From JAUIIK01 sp963745675 (GTDB lineage: Bacteria; Chloroflexota; Chloroflexia; Thermomicrobiales; CFX8), in contig CAVUYM010000009.1 in the NCBI GenBank assembly GCA_963745675.1, positions 434,001-498,000 on the forward strand: a stretch of DNA of 64,000 nucleotides, written 5' to 3'. The position numbers and the translations under genes are program-made. Shown here in pieces: positions 47,095-56,958 of this stretch. Numbering within the stretch: position 1 is the first letter of the stretch; the number at the start of each line of letters is the position of its first letter. Below the pieces are notes generated by a model, which searched no databases, was not told where the DNA came from, and saw nothing but the letters and a program-made list of their open reading frames with translations.

Positions 47095-48054
47095 ATGCAC
47101 GATACGATTACGCTCGAAGACGTCAAGGATGCTGCGGACCGTCTCGAAGGGATCGTCAATCGAACTCCTGTCTTCAGATCGCGCACGCTCAATGAGATTG
47201 CGGGCTGCGAAGTCTTTCTCAAGGCCGAGAGCTTTCAACGCACCGGAGCATTCAAGTTCCGCGGAGCCTACAACGCCATTAGTCGCCTGGATCCGGGCAG
47301 CACAAACGGGGTGGTTGCCTATTCGAGCGGAAACCATGCTCAAGGCGTTGCCCTGGCGTCGCGCCTACTGGGTTTCCCTGCTGTCATCCTGATGCATAGC
47401 GATGCACCTCAAATCAAGCTTGCGGCAACGCGAGATTACGGCGCTGAAGTCATCCTCGTCGACCGCAATCACGAAGATGGCGAGACGATGCAGTATGAGG
47501 TTGCTGAAGAACGCGGGATGACCGTTATCCACGCCTACGATGATCCGCGGATCATGGCCGGTCAGGGAACTGCGGCGCTCGAACTACTGGATGAGATTCC
47601 GGATCTCGATGCGCTGGTGTTACCGGTAGGAGGAGGTGGTCTCATTGGCGGTTGCACGATCGCCGCAAAAGGGGCACAACCGGGCATTCGCATTTTTGGC
47701 GTTGAGACGCTGGGAGCGGAAGACACCCATCTGTCATTCAAGAAGGGCGAGCGCGTTCAGATTCCACCGCCAACGACGATCGCCGACGGCATACGCCTCA
47801 CCACTCCCGGGCGTCTGACCTTCCCGATCGTTCAGCAGCACGCCGAAGACATCTTGCTCGTTAGCGACGATGAGGTGATTGAGGCGCTCAAATTCGTAAT
47901 CACTCGTATGAAGCTCGTTATAGAACCAACAGGCGCCGTGCCGGTTGCGGCGGTCATTCAACAACGCCTTCCGGACGATTGCCGGCGAGTTGGCGCCATC
48001 ATTAGCGGCGGGAATCTCGATCCAGCGATCCTGGGAACCGTGTTTGCGCCTTAG
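47095..48054 (+). CDS. Threonine/serine dehydratase (PLP fold type II)
   Basis: 319 residues, intact. PLP Lys 54 lies in SFQRTGAFKFRGAYN; SSGNHAQGVA and the phosphate-binding loop PVGGGGLIGG (177-186) follow. There is no C-terminal ACT regulatory domain, so this is the short TdcB/serine-racemase-like form and probably not the isoleucine-feedback-controlled enzyme. Forms 2-oxobutanoate from threonine or pyruvate from serine. A weak GTGAGGTGAAG precedes ATG 47095. Confidence 0.9.
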   Translation: MHDTITLEDVKDAADRLEGIVNRTPVFRSRTLNEIAGCEVFLKAESFQRTGAFKFRGAYNAISRLDPGSTNGVVAYSSGNHAQGVALASRLLGFPAVILMHSDAPQIKLAATRDYGAEVILVDRNHEDGETMQYEVAEERGMTVIHAYDDPRIMAGQGTAALELLDEIPDLDALVLPVGGGGLIGGCTIAAKGAQPGIRIFGVETLGAEDTHLSFKKGERVQIPPPTTIADGIRLTTPGRLTFPIVQQHAEDILLVSDDEVIEALKFVITRMKLVIEPTGAVPVAAVIQQRLPDDCRRVGAIISGGNLDPAILGTVFAP

Positions 48055-48056
48055 TT

Positions 48057-48608
48057 TCAGATTTTCCGTCGCTTATAGGCTTCAGTCAAAAGAATATCGA
48101 CCGCTTCTGGTGAAAAGAATTCGTCAAACGACGCATAGCGACTCTGAACCGATGTTTCCTGCAACATCAAGCCGGTGACGTATAGCCCTCGACTACCTTC
48201 AGAGATCACGATCGATCGGGCAAGACCCTCATCGAGCCAGGCCCCTATTGCTCGCAGGACGTCCGAGTAGCTCGTCGGGATTAGTTCGGTCTTGATGCGC
48301 AGATACTCGTTGCGCTCGCGGTGGCGTTGACTTACTGCTGCTTCGAAATGGCTTTCAAACGTGTTGTCTGGAAATTCGAGCAGTTCTTCGGTGAAGCCGT
48401 CCGCGCTCGCGGCCCGTACCAGCATGCCTCCCGGTACTTCGAGAATGTTCATGCGTTTCATATTGTTCTGATCGAGATGGCTACCGACTAGCCGGAGCTT
48501 GTCCTGATATGTGTTGCGGTATACCAACGTGGCCTCGGAAGTAACAACTTCCTTCGTATCGACCTCATCGCGATTGAGAATCGCCTGGAAAATGCTTGTT
48601 CGTGCCAT
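48057..48608 (-). CDS. Hypothetical protein, about 183 residues
   Basis: Soluble, charged protein of unknown family; the region NTYQDKLRLVGSHLDQN and GSRGLYVTGLML are its most structured parts. ATG 48608 is preceded by GGAGATTACC; the frame extends 17 codons further but without a better ribosome site. It is convergent with the dehydratase gene (2 bp between stops). The open frame has no interruption and codon use like its neighbours, so it is likely real. Confidence 0.6.
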   Translation of the reverse strand: MARTSIFQAILNRDEVDTKEVVTSEATLVYRNTYQDKLRLVGSHLDQNNMKRMNILEVPGGMLVRAASADGFTEELLEFPDNTFESHFEAAVSQRHRERNEYLRIKTELIPTSYSDVLRAIGAWLDEGLARSIVISEGSRGLYVTGLMLQETSVQSRYASFDEFFSPEAVDILLTEAYKRRKI

Positions 48609-48841
48609 GGTAATCTCCGTTTGAGACTGTCTAAATCGACAAACTGCTTCACCGACCATTAGTCCGTTCCTTTTATCCTGAAGGTCCTTGCCGGGGGCGT
48701 CAAGAAAGCCCGATTCAATTGGTACTTTCGTTCTACCAATCTGCTTCCTTTGCTCACTGCGGCGCGGCGAGTTGCGTTGGCGAGGCCATCCGGCTAGTCT
48801 GATCCACGCTTGGTTGCTCGTAGAGAAGAGTAGGGGGATGG

Positions 48842-50560
48842 ATGTCGGCGCGTAGCCAATGGATCATCGAAAAGACTGAAGCCGTTTCAGCAGGCGGCAT
48901 GGTGACGGCTATGCAGCCCGACGCGGCAGAAGCTGGAGCGGAGATTCTCAGACGTGGCGGTACAGCCATCGATGCCGCTATCGCAACGGCCTTTGCTGTC
49001 GGTGTTGTCGAGCCGTTCATGAGTGGCGTCGGCGGCTTAGCGTTCCTGATCCATCGAGATGGCAGCACCGGGGAAACCGTCTGTCTCGATGGCAGCGCCA
49101 TGCTTCCGGCTGCCATTTCGCCTGAATTGTTCGAGTTGATGCCAGAGGGGGAACGTTCGGGTCTTTACGGCTGGAGAGCGACGGTTGATGACGCCGCAAA
49201 CACTGGCTGGTTGACACCGGCAATCCCTGGGATGCCTGCCCTGTGTGACGAGGCCCATCAACGTTGGGGCCGTCTGAGTTGGGGAGAACTGCTCGGGCCA
49301 GCCATAAACCTTGCCGCGAACGGTTTCGAGGTCAATCACTATATCGCCATGATGACGGCATCGAGCTATGAACGCCTGGGGCGATTTCCCGAGAGCAAAC
49401 GCACCTTCTTCAAGTCATCTGGAGCGCCATATGCTCCAGCGCTGGGCGGGCCGGCGGACCGACTGGTGCAGGCAGATCTGGCTCGAACGCTCGAAGTCAT
49501 CGCCAGAGAAGGGGCGCGAACCCTCTACGACGGCGAGATAGCCGAGCTCATAGCCAATGACATGCAGCGCAATGGCGGCGTGATGACCGTCGATGACCTG
49601 AGCACCCACCGCACGCTCGAATATGCGCCAACGTCGATTGATCATGGCGACGCCGAAGTGTTGGGCCAGCTTGCTAATACGGGTAATGCGACGGTCATGG
49701 AAGCGCTTCGTATCGTCGGTGGCTATGATCTAGCTGACCTCGGATTCCAATCAAGCGAAGCGATCCACTTGATTATCGAAGCTATTCGACGAGCATTCCT
49801 CGATCGGTTGCGCTGGCTCGGCGATCAGAGCCTGCAACCTGTCCCTTACGACGGTGTTATTTCGCCGGAGTACGCCGCCCATTTGCGCGAGAACCTGGAT
49901 GTCGCTCGGGCGACGGCGGATGTGCAGGCTGGAGATCCGTGGCCCTTTGAGCCCGAAGCTCAGATGGCGACAACCAACAATCGCGGCATTGGCGGGGAGG
50001 GTCACACAACGCATATCAATGTGATCGATAAAGACCGCAATATGGTCTCGCTCACCTCAACGCTTGGTGCTGTCTATGGCTCGGCTGTCGTCGTCAAAGG
50101 GACCGGAATCACGCTCAACAATGGGACGATGTGGTTCGACCCCGAGCCGGGGGCGGTGACATCGATCGGACCAGGTAAGCGGGTGTTGTCCGCCGCATCG
50201 CCGATGCTGGCACTACGCGACGGTCAGCCCTTCGCAGCGATAGGAGCGCCAGGTGGCCGGCGTGTCATCTCTGCTGTCTATCAGGTACTCCTTAACTTGA
50301 TTGATTTTGAGCGTGGAATGCAAGCCTCAATCTCCGCGCCGCGCGTCCATAGCGAGGGACCTGGTGTTGAAATCTCGACTCGTTTTTCGATAGAGACGTT
50401 AGGCAGACTGGAGGCAATGGGACACGAACTGACCAGGCGGGACGACTCGCTGTCATCCAGCCACTTTGCGCGACCATCAGGAATTCTCGTAGACCATCAC
50501 GAAGGTCTCCTTCGGGCCGGGGTTCACCCCTACACGCCTGCAACGGCAATTGGGGTCTGA
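48842..50560 (+). CDS. Gamma-glutamyltransferase family protein 2
   Basis: 572 residues, intact. EILRRGGTAIDAAIATAFAVGVVEP and SGVGGLAFL, then the nucleophile region GGEGHTTHINVIDKD with Thr 389 as the likely N-terminal residue of the small subunit, followed by NNGTMWFDPEPG and APGGRRVISAVYQ. No signal peptide. It is only distantly like protein 1 at 35728-37344, so the two are not a recent duplication. Gamma-glutamyl or related amide substrates are likely. Confidence 0.88.
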   Translation: MSARSQWIIEKTEAVSAGGMVTAMQPDAAEAGAEILRRGGTAIDAAIATAFAVGVVEPFMSGVGGLAFLIHRDGSTGETVCLDGSAMLPAAISPELFELMPEGERSGLYGWRATVDDAANTGWLTPAIPGMPALCDEAHQRWGRLSWGELLGPAINLAANGFEVNHYIAMMTASSYERLGRFPESKRTFFKSSGAPYAPALGGPADRLVQADLARTLEVIAREGARTLYDGEIAELIANDMQRNGGVMTVDDLSTHRTLEYAPTSIDHGDAEVLGQLANTGNATVMEALRIVGGYDLADLGFQSSEAIHLIIEAIRRAFLDRLRWLGDQSLQPVPYDGVISPEYAAHLRENLDVARATADVQAGDPWPFEPEAQMATTNNRGIGGEGHTTHINVIDKDRNMVSLTSTLGAVYGSAVVVKGTGITLNNGTMWFDPEPGAVTSIGPGKRVLSAASPMLALRDGQPFAAIGAPGGRRVISAVYQVLLNLIDFERGMQASISAPRVHSEGPGVEISTRFSIETLGRLEAMGHELTRRDDSLSSSHFARPSGILVDHHEGLLRAGVHPYTPATAIGV

Positions 50561-50591
50561 ACCGGCGATAATCCCGCCGTATAATTGGACC

Positions 50592-51224
50592 ATGACTACG
50601 ACACGGCGGCGTATTCGAAGAGGCGAGTATTGGCGGTTATTTGTTGCCGCGCCCGTTTCGCTTGCCATTCAGGCACTTATCGCAGACTTGCAAGATGATC
50701 TGGCGCGCCACTCGTTGCCCTTCAGATGGGTCGATCCGAATCTGACGCATATCACGCTGAAGTTTCTCGGCGATACCAATCCTCGGAGTGTCCGCGACCT
50801 TGCCGGCAAGCTGGCCTGGGCGGCAGGAAGAACCGAAGCGTTGAATCTTGCGACCGGAATCGTCGGCGCGTTTCCAAACTCTCGCCGCCCGCGCATCGCC
50901 TGGCTAGGGCTCGATGGCGACACTTTGGGACTGGAACGCCTGGCTGAAGATGTCGATGAGGTGGCGGTGGAGTTGGGCTATCCGCGAGAGCGTCGTCGCT
51001 TCCGAGCACACGTCACGATTGGCCGCCTCAGTCGCGGCTATGAACCTCCCGAAGACTTCGAGCTAGCGGCGAGGGAGCTGGTCGTCCCAACGCACGCGTT
51101 ACATGTCGATCGAATTCAGCTCTACCGTTCCGTGTTGCTTCCCAGTGGTCCGGAATATGCCGTTATCGATGAGTGGCGTCTGGGCCAGGAAGCTCGAACG
51201 CCGCGCGCGCTTGATCATGGTTAG
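50592..51224 (+). CDS. thpR: RNA 2',3'-cyclic phosphodiesterase (2'-5' RNA ligase family)
   Basis: 210 residues. Two HxTx motifs, HITL at residues 53-56 and HVTI at 140-143, define the 2H phosphoesterase superfamily; the N-terminal RLFVAAPVS and the PRIAWLGL strand match ThpR/LigT. It opens 2',3'-cyclic phosphates on RNA. ATG 50592 is chosen because it starts just before the conserved domain; an upstream ATG at 50550 lies in the ggt end. Confidence 0.92.
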   Translation: MTTTRRRIRRGEYWRLFVAAPVSLAIQALIADLQDDLARHSLPFRWVDPNLTHITLKFLGDTNPRSVRDLAGKLAWAAGRTEALNLATGIVGAFPNSRRPRIAWLGLDGDTLGLERLAEDVDEVAVELGYPRERRRFRAHVTIGRLSRGYEPPEDFELAARELVVPTHALHVDRIQLYRSVLLPSGPEYAVIDEWRLGQEARTPRALDHG

Positions 51225-51306
51225 CTTCTTACCTGTTTCACATTGACTGAATACAGACCAAAACAACACATCAGATATTTGAAGAAAGACAGGAACAGGT
51301 TTCACC

Positions 51307-52395
51307 ATGAGCACGATGTTCGACACATTACATGAGATTGAGCGCCGCTACGACGAGCTCACGAATATGATGGCCGATCCTGAAGTCGCCACGAATCCGG
51401 CGCTCATCATGGAAATTGGCTCTGAGCAATCTGAGCTGGAAGCGGTTGTAAGCGCCTATAAAGAATTGCGCGCAATTGAGGATCAGATTAGCGAGTCCGA
51501 AGAGTTGGTTGCGCACGAAGATGATCCCGAAATGGTCGACCTTGCGAAGGCTGAACTTGACGATTTGCACAATCAGCGTGAACCGCTTGTAGATCATATA
51601 CGGCGGTTGCTCGTACCTAAGGATCCTTTGGATGAGAAGGACGTCATCGTCGAGATTCGGGGCGGTGCAGGTGGCGACGAGGCTAACCTCTTCGCTGCCG
51701 AGCTCATGCGCATGTACCTGCGCTACGCCGAGCGGCAAGGTTGGAAGACGGAGATGATTAGCTCCAACGAGTCCGATATCGGTGGTGTAAGCCGGGCGAC
51801 CTTTGCCGTCCGCGGGAAAGGCGCTTACAGCCACCTTCGCTATGAGAGTGGCGTTCATCGCGTTCAGCGCGTTCCGGTGACCGAATCCAGTGGTCGAATT
51901 CACACGTCGACGGCGACCGTCGCTGTGCTCCCGGAGGCCGAAGAAGCCGACATCGATATCCAGGATAATGACTTGAGGGTAGATGTCTACCGCTCTTCCG
52001 GTCACGGTGGGCAGAGCGTTAATACGACTGACTCGGCTGTTCGGATTACCCATATTCCAACTGGCATCGTCGTCACCTGTCAGGACGAGAAGTCGCAGCT
52101 CAAGAACAGAGCCAAGGCGATGACGGTCCTACGCGCGCGACTCTACGAGATCGAACAACACAGACTGGCCGAAGAGCGTGGTGATCTGCGCCGTGGTCAG
52201 ATCGGTTCCGGGGATCGTTCCGAGAAGATTCGAACCTACAATTTTCCGCAGGATCGCGTGACTGACCACCGTCTGAAGATAAGCACGGGCAATTTGCCAG
52301 GTGTTCTCGACGGTAACATCGACAGCTTTGTCGACGAATTGCGATCGCTTGCAGAAGCACAGCGCCTCGAAAATGCCGGAATCGGTGAGGCCTAG
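51307..52395 (+). CDS. prfA: Peptide chain release factor 1
   Basis: 362 residues, intact. The catalytic GGQ is at residues 234-236 (SGHGGQSVNTTDSAV) and the anticodon-like loop region contains VPVTESSGRIHTS, the RF1-type PxT-equivalent context (VTES). Releases peptides at UAA/UAG. The ATG at 51307 follows a gap with AGGAACAGG. prmC, whose product methylates this GGQ glutamine, overlaps its end by 23 bp. Confidence 0.97.
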   Translation: MSTMFDTLHEIERRYDELTNMMADPEVATNPALIMEIGSEQSELEAVVSAYKELRAIEDQISESEELVAHEDDPEMVDLAKAELDDLHNQREPLVDHIRRLLVPKDPLDEKDVIVEIRGGAGGDEANLFAAELMRMYLRYAERQGWKTEMISSNESDIGGVSRATFAVRGKGAYSHLRYESGVHRVQRVPVTESSGRIHTSTATVAVLPEAEEADIDIQDNDLRVDVYRSSGHGGQSVNTTDSAVRITHIPTGIVVTCQDEKSQLKNRAKAMTVLRARLYEIEQHRLAEERGDLRRGQIGSGDRSEKIRTYNFPQDRVTDHRLKISTGNLPGVLDGNIDSFVDELRSLAEAQRLENAGIGEA

Positions 52396-53323
52396 TCATT
52401 CAGGTTCGCGTCCGGCAGCGCCGGCCGGGCAGCTATCGATCGCCAACGCCCGTAGCGTCGGTCGTCAGATGCTCGCCGGTATCTCAACGACGCCGGGATT
52501 GGATGCGGATTTGCTCCTGGAACTCGCGAGCGGGCGCAATCGCACGAGCCAGATTCGCGGATGCGAAGCGAATACCTCGATGACTTCAGAGTCCGAAGCG
52601 TATATGGGTTTTCTCCGACGGCGTGTAGGGGGTGAACCGATTGCCTACATTCTGGGGAACAAATCATTCCGAACGCTCGAACTAGCGATTGATAGACGGG
52701 TGCTCATTCCACGTCCGGAAACGGAGTTGCTCGTCGAAGCCGGACTGAAGTCGCTAGCCCAAATGGACGGATCGTTGCGAGTCGTCGATGTAGGTACGGG
52801 TTCAGGAGCTGTCGCACTGGCACTCGCGGCGGAGATTCCCGCGGAACATCATGAGCGAATCGCTATCATCGCCAGCGACATATCCCAGGAGGCAATCGAT
52901 GTTGCGGCGAAGAACCGGCACTCGTTAGAAATGGTCGAGCGAATCGAACTCGTCACTTCTGATCTGCTGAACAGCGTAACCGGGGATTTCAATCTTATCC
53001 TGGCAAATTTGCCGTATCTGAGGAGCGATCAGCGCCACCCTTCCACCGCCGATGAGCCTGACCTTGCCCTCTACGCTGGATCTGACGGGCTGGATTTATA
53101 TCGCAGTTTGTTGCCTCAAGCCGGTCGTCGTCTCGTTGAAGGCGGGGTAATCGCCTGTGAAATCGACCCGGATCAATGTGATGAGATGCGACATCTGGCA
53201 GTGTGCAACATAGGCGGTTCTGTTGGTGTGCTGAGAGACCTGTCAGGCCAGGTGCGCGTAATTATCGCGGGATCGGTTGACATCGTACGTACGGTCACCG
53301 AAACTTGGCCCTATGGTGCTTGA
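52373..53323 (+). CDS. prmC: Release factor glutamine methyltransferase PrmC
   Basis: About 316 residues. SAM motif VVDVGTGSGAVALAL and the family N-terminal PIAYILGNKSFRTLEL with IPRPETELLVE. The catalytic NPPY is NLPY at residues 212-215, a permitted-looking but uncommon variant. ATG 52373 or GTG 52385; both overlap the prfA end. It modifies the GGQ Gln of RF1/RF2. TGA 53323 overlaps recG. Confidence 0.94.
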   Translation: MPESVRPSHSGSRPAAPAGQLSIANARSVGRQMLAGISTTPGLDADLLLELASGRNRTSQIRGCEANTSMTSESEAYMGFLRRRVGGEPIAYILGNKSFRTLELAIDRRVLIPRPETELLVEAGLKSLAQMDGSLRVVDVGTGSGAVALALAAEIPAEHHERIAIIASDISQEAIDVAAKNRHSLEMVERIELVTSDLLNSVTGDFNLILANLPYLRSDQRHPSTADEPDLALYAGSDGLDLYRSLLPQAGRRLVEGGVIACEIDPDQCDEMRHLAVCNIGGSVGVLRDLSGQVRVIIAGSVDIVRTVTETWPYGA

Positions 53324-55790
53324 TCTTGACCAGGCTGACCGGCAGGCGCTCGTCCAGATTCAGAAGGTTCTGGAGCTTGAGCAGCGCAAAGGCTTCTCGA
53401 ATAGTGCTGCGTCAAACGGGCTAGCGGCCTTTACCGGAGAACGGGTACGGCGCCTCTTGCCGTTGCTCGACTCAGAGGGGCAGCGCGTACTTCGCGAGGT
53501 TGACGGGCTGATCGACCGCTACGACAGAATGGGCGTCGAAAATCGCGAGAGGTGTGCGAATGAGGCGCTGCGTCTTGTAAGTGGACTCGTCTCAACGGCA
53601 CAACTTGGCGTGCGTGTTCAGCCCCGTCCCGCCCCCGCGCGATCGGATCGCACGCCTGCTCGGAAACGGAAGCCACCTGCTCCAGCACCAAAAGGCTCGG
53701 TTGTTCAGTCGCTTTCCGATCCGGTTAGTGTGCTCCCTGGTGTTGGAGCGTCGCGTGCGAAACAGCTGGAGAAGATTGGCGCAACGACGGTCCGTGATCT
53801 GCTCTATTTGCACCCCCGGCGCTATATCGATTACAGCCAGCTCGACCCGATTGCGAATCTTTTGTTCGGACAGATCAGCACCGTACAGGGGACGGTTTCC
53901 TCGATTGACCGTCGACCGACCCGCTCCGGCAGAGAATTGGTTGAGATTGCCGTTTCAGATGAGACTGGAACGATACGGGCGATCTTCTTCAATCCCTATA
54001 TCGAACGGCAATTGCGAGTTGGTTCACGGATATCGATGTCCGGTCGGGTGGAACAGATGCGCGGTACGCTCTGCTTCAAGTCGCCGGAATGGGAGACATT
54101 GACGGGTGATTCCATCCATACCGGGCGCATCGTGCCGGTTTATCCTCTGACGCAGGGTCTATATCAAAAGACGTTACGCGGCATCGTCAGAGCGGCGCTC
54201 GATGGCGGACTACCGCTGGTCGAAGAGTATCTGCCCCAGCAAACGCTGGAACGTGTCAAACAGCCCGAGCTGATTAGCCTCCAACAAGCGCTGGAGTGGA
54301 TGCACTATCCAGACGGCGAAACACACGAGGAGGCGCAGCGGCGTTGGGTGGCCGCGAAATCACGTCTCGCGTTTGACGAGCTACTGAGTCTCCAGCTCGG
54401 GCTGCTGCAACGCAAGCAAGGGCATCAGGCGGAGCCGGGCATACAGTTTTCTCCACCGCCGGGGACCGTTGACCGCTTCAGGGCTGCATTGCCTTTCCAG
54501 CTCACCGGAGCCCAGCAGCGAGCTTTGCGTGACATCCTGAAGGACATGCAAACACCGGGTCCGATGACCCGTTTGCTCCAGGGAGATGTTGGATCGGGCA
54601 AGACCGCCGTGGCGGCCGCGGCCTGTTTTGTCGCGGTAGCGTGCGGATATCAAGCGGCGATGATGGCACCGACGGAATTGCTCGCTGAACAGCACCTCCA
54701 GAGCTTGAGTGCCTTATTCAGTAGATTGCCGGAAGATGCGCAACCTCGCATAGACCTGATTACCGGTAGCACCTCCGCTGCCGACCGCCGGGAGATTTAC
54801 GAGGCGATTCGGGACGGCATATGCGATATTGCGGTCGGCACGCAGGCGCTGATCCAGGAAACTGTTGAATTCGCCAACCTCGGCCTCGCCATCGTCGATG
54901 AGCAGCATCGTTTCGGCGTCGAGCAACGCGCCGCGCTACGACAGAAAGGTGTAACGCCGGACGTATTGGTCATGACCGCGACCCCGATTCCTCGTTCGCT
55001 GGCGCTGACATTGCATGGTGATCTCGACGTGACGACCCTCGATGAACTTCCACCGGGCCGCCAGCCAATCGTCACGCGCTGGCTGCGCGGCAAAGAGCGG
55101 CTGGACGCGTATCGATTCGTTCGCGAGCGGGTGCAGGAAAGCGAGCAGGCCTTCATTGTCTTTCCGCTCGTTGAAGAGTCCGAAGCGATAGAGGCCCGTG
55201 CTGCCGTTGATGAACATGCTCGCTTGAGCCGGGAAGTGTTTCCAGATCTGCGGCTCGGTCTATTGCATGGGCGTATGAGGCCGACCGAAAAAGACGAAGC
55301 GATGGTCGCGTTCCGTGAGCGCGAGATCGACGTCCTGGTTTCGACGTCGGTCGTGGAAGTTGGTATTGATATCCCGAACGCGACGGTCATGTTGATCGAG
55401 GGTGCGGATCGCTTCGGCCTGGCCCAGTTGCACCAGTTCCGTGGTCGCGTGGGACGGGGAGACCGTCAATCATATTGCCTTCTGGTCAGCGACAAGGTCA
55501 GCTACGAAGCCGAGACTCGGCTGCAGGCGATGGTCGACTCCGACGATGGTTTCCGGCTCGCTCAGATCGACCTCGAGATGCGTGGACCCGGTGATTTCCT
55601 GGGAACGCGCCAGAGCGGTCTACCCGAATTTCAGCTGGCGGACTTCGCCGATCTTCGCGATCTGGAGCGCGCCCGAAATGAAGCTGAAATGATTCTGGCA
55701 GGCGATCCGGAGTTAATGCGGCCGGAACATCGATACTTGAAGGCGAGAGTTGACCGCTTCTGGTCAACAGCCGTCACCGAAGTGAGCTAG
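53313..55790 (+). CDS. recG: ATP-dependent DNA helicase RecG
   Basis: 825 residues, intact. The N-terminal extra region of about 150 residues holds a helix-hairpin-like VSVLPGVGASRAKQLEKIG. The wedge OB domain follows (FGQISTVQGTVSSI). The SF2 helicase core has Walker A GDVGSGKT near residue 424, DEQH near 529, and VGIDIPNATVMLIEGADRFGLAQLHQFRGRVGRG. Regresses stalled forks. ATG 53313 starts before the prmC stop. Confidence 0.96.
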   Translation: MVLDLDQADRQALVQIQKVLELEQRKGFSNSAASNGLAAFTGERVRRLLPLLDSEGQRVLREVDGLIDRYDRMGVENRERCANEALRLVSGLVSTAQLGVRVQPRPAPARSDRTPARKRKPPAPAPKGSVVQSLSDPVSVLPGVGASRAKQLEKIGATTVRDLLYLHPRRYIDYSQLDPIANLLFGQISTVQGTVSSIDRRPTRSGRELVEIAVSDETGTIRAIFFNPYIERQLRVGSRISMSGRVEQMRGTLCFKSPEWETLTGDSIHTGRIVPVYPLTQGLYQKTLRGIVRAALDGGLPLVEEYLPQQTLERVKQPELISLQQALEWMHYPDGETHEEAQRRWVAAKSRLAFDELLSLQLGLLQRKQGHQAEPGIQFSPPPGTVDRFRAALPFQLTGAQQRALRDILKDMQTPGPMTRLLQGDVGSGKTAVAAAACFVAVACGYQAAMMAPTELLAEQHLQSLSALFSRLPEDAQPRIDLITGSTSAADRREIYEAIRDGICDIAVGTQALIQETVEFANLGLAIVDEQHRFGVEQRAALRQKGVTPDVLVMTATPIPRSLALTLHGDLDVTTLDELPPGRQPIVTRWLRGKERLDAYRFVRERVQESEQAFIVFPLVEESEAIEARAAVDEHARLSREVFPDLRLGLLHGRMRPTEKDEAMVAFREREIDVLVSTSVVEVGIDIPNATVMLIEGADRFGLAQLHQFRGRVGRGDRQSYCLLVSDKVSYEAETRLQAMVDSDDGFRLAQIDLEMRGPGDFLGTRQSGLPEFQLADFADLRDLERARNEAEMILAGDPELMRPEHRYLKARVDRFWSTAVTEVS

Positions 55791-55791
55791 T

Positions 55792-56367
55792 GTGAGAGTG
55801 ATCAGCGGTGAAGCGCGAGGCCGGCCGTTGCGAGCGCCGCGCAATGATGCGAAAACCCGCCCGATGGCGGACAAGATCCGTGAAGCTGCTTTCTCCTCGA
55901 TGGAATCACTCGGGATTGAGCCCGACACCGTGCTCGATCTCTATGCGGGTTCCGGCGCGGTCGGGATCGAGGCGCTCTCGCGCGGCGCAACGTCGGCGCT
56001 GTTCGTCGACCGGGATCGAATTGCCTGCCAGACCGTCCGGCGCAATCTGCTAGAAATCGGGTTCGAGGATCGTGCGAGCGTTGTCCAGACAACTGTCCAC
56101 AAGGTACTTTCTGCGCCACGCGAGCAGTACGATCTCATCATTCTCGATCCCCCGTACGCAGATGCGGACATCATTCAGACGATCGAGCAGATTGATGTAT
56201 CAGGAGCTGCAAAATCGGGTAGCATCCTATTACTAGGGCACTGGCCGCGGCTAGATGTACCGGAACGCGTAGGGCGTTTTCACGCGTTGCGGCGACGATG
56301 TCATGGTGATTCCTGTTTCGCTATCTTTGAGTTGGTCGAGCAAGAGAGTCAAGCTAAAGGAAGCTAG
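55792..56367 (+). CDS. rsmD: 16S rRNA (guanine-966-N2)-methyltransferase RsmD
   Basis: 191 residues, intact. The start GTG 55792 gives the family N-terminus MRVISGEARGRPL; then TRPMADKIREAAFSSM, SAM site LDLYAGSGAVGIEALSRG and catalytic DPPY at 119-122. It is one base after the recG stop and ends directly at the coaD ATG, a common bacterial pair. Confidence 0.95.
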   Translation: MRVISGEARGRPLRAPRNDAKTRPMADKIREAAFSSMESLGIEPDTVLDLYAGSGAVGIEALSRGATSALFVDRDRIACQTVRRNLLEIGFEDRASVVQTTVHKVLSAPREQYDLIILDPPYADADIIQTIEQIDVSGAAKSGSILLLGHWPRLDVPERVGRFHALRRRCHGDSCFAIFELVEQESQAKGS

Positions 56368-56877
56368 ATGGCAAGTTGCCCGCAAATAGCAATCTATCCT
56401 GGAACGTTTGATCCCATAACCCATGGTCACGTTGACATAGCGACGAGAGCTTCACGCGTATTTGAGAAAATTATCATTGCTGTTTATGATGGTGGCGAAA
56501 AGGCGACAAAACGTCCGCTATTTACTGCACAAGAACGCGTTGCATTTGCTCGAGAGACACTGTGTCATCTTGACAACATCAGCGTTGACACGTTTGACAA
56601 TCTGCTCGTAGACTACTGTAGAGCGGTGGGAGCGGGAACCATCGTACGGGGACTTCGGGCGGTTTCGGACTTTGAGTTTGAATTTCAATTGGCGCACATG
56701 TACCAACACCTTGATCCTGAACTTGAGGTCGTCTGCCTGATGACACGATCGGACCACTCATTCATCAGTTCGAGCATTATCCGTGAGGTTGCCTCACTTG
56801 GGGGTGACGTGGGCGAACTCGTCCCGGCAACGGTTAATGCCGCATTGCACAAACGATTTGCACGTCCGCTCGAGTAG
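56368..56877 (+). CDS. coaD: Phosphopantetheine adenylyltransferase
   Basis: 169 residues, intact. Nucleotidyltransferase motif YPGTFDPITHGHVDI (T13 to H21) and the second motif SFISSSIIREVA. Penultimate step of CoA synthesis. It starts directly after the rsmD stop with GGAAG in the rsmD end as ribosome site. Base use in its first part is somewhat AT-richer than its neighbours. Confidence 0.97.
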   Translation: MASCPQIAIYPGTFDPITHGHVDIATRASRVFEKIIIAVYDGGEKATKRPLFTAQERVAFARETLCHLDNISVDTFDNLLVDYCRAVGAGTIVRGLRAVSDFEFEFQLAHMYQHLDPELEVVCLMTRSDHSFISSSIIREVASLGGDVGELVPATVNAALHKRFARPLE

Positions 56878-56958
56878 GTCTCCTGTCGGCTGACCCAGAA
56901 GCTAGAGTGCGGAATTATCCGGGCGATCAGTTGATGGCCAATACATGGGGGATCGGTG

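Noticed and set aside
35728..50560. Recent duplication of the two gamma-glutamyltransferase genes
   Set aside because: The proteins differ in length and in most residues outside family motifs, so they are old paralogues and not a repeat pair.
53281..53290. Third copy of the GTACGTAC core at about 53285
   Set aside because: It is flanked by C and G (CGTACGTACG), lies inside prmC/recG coding sequence and does not match the full TGTACGTACA site.
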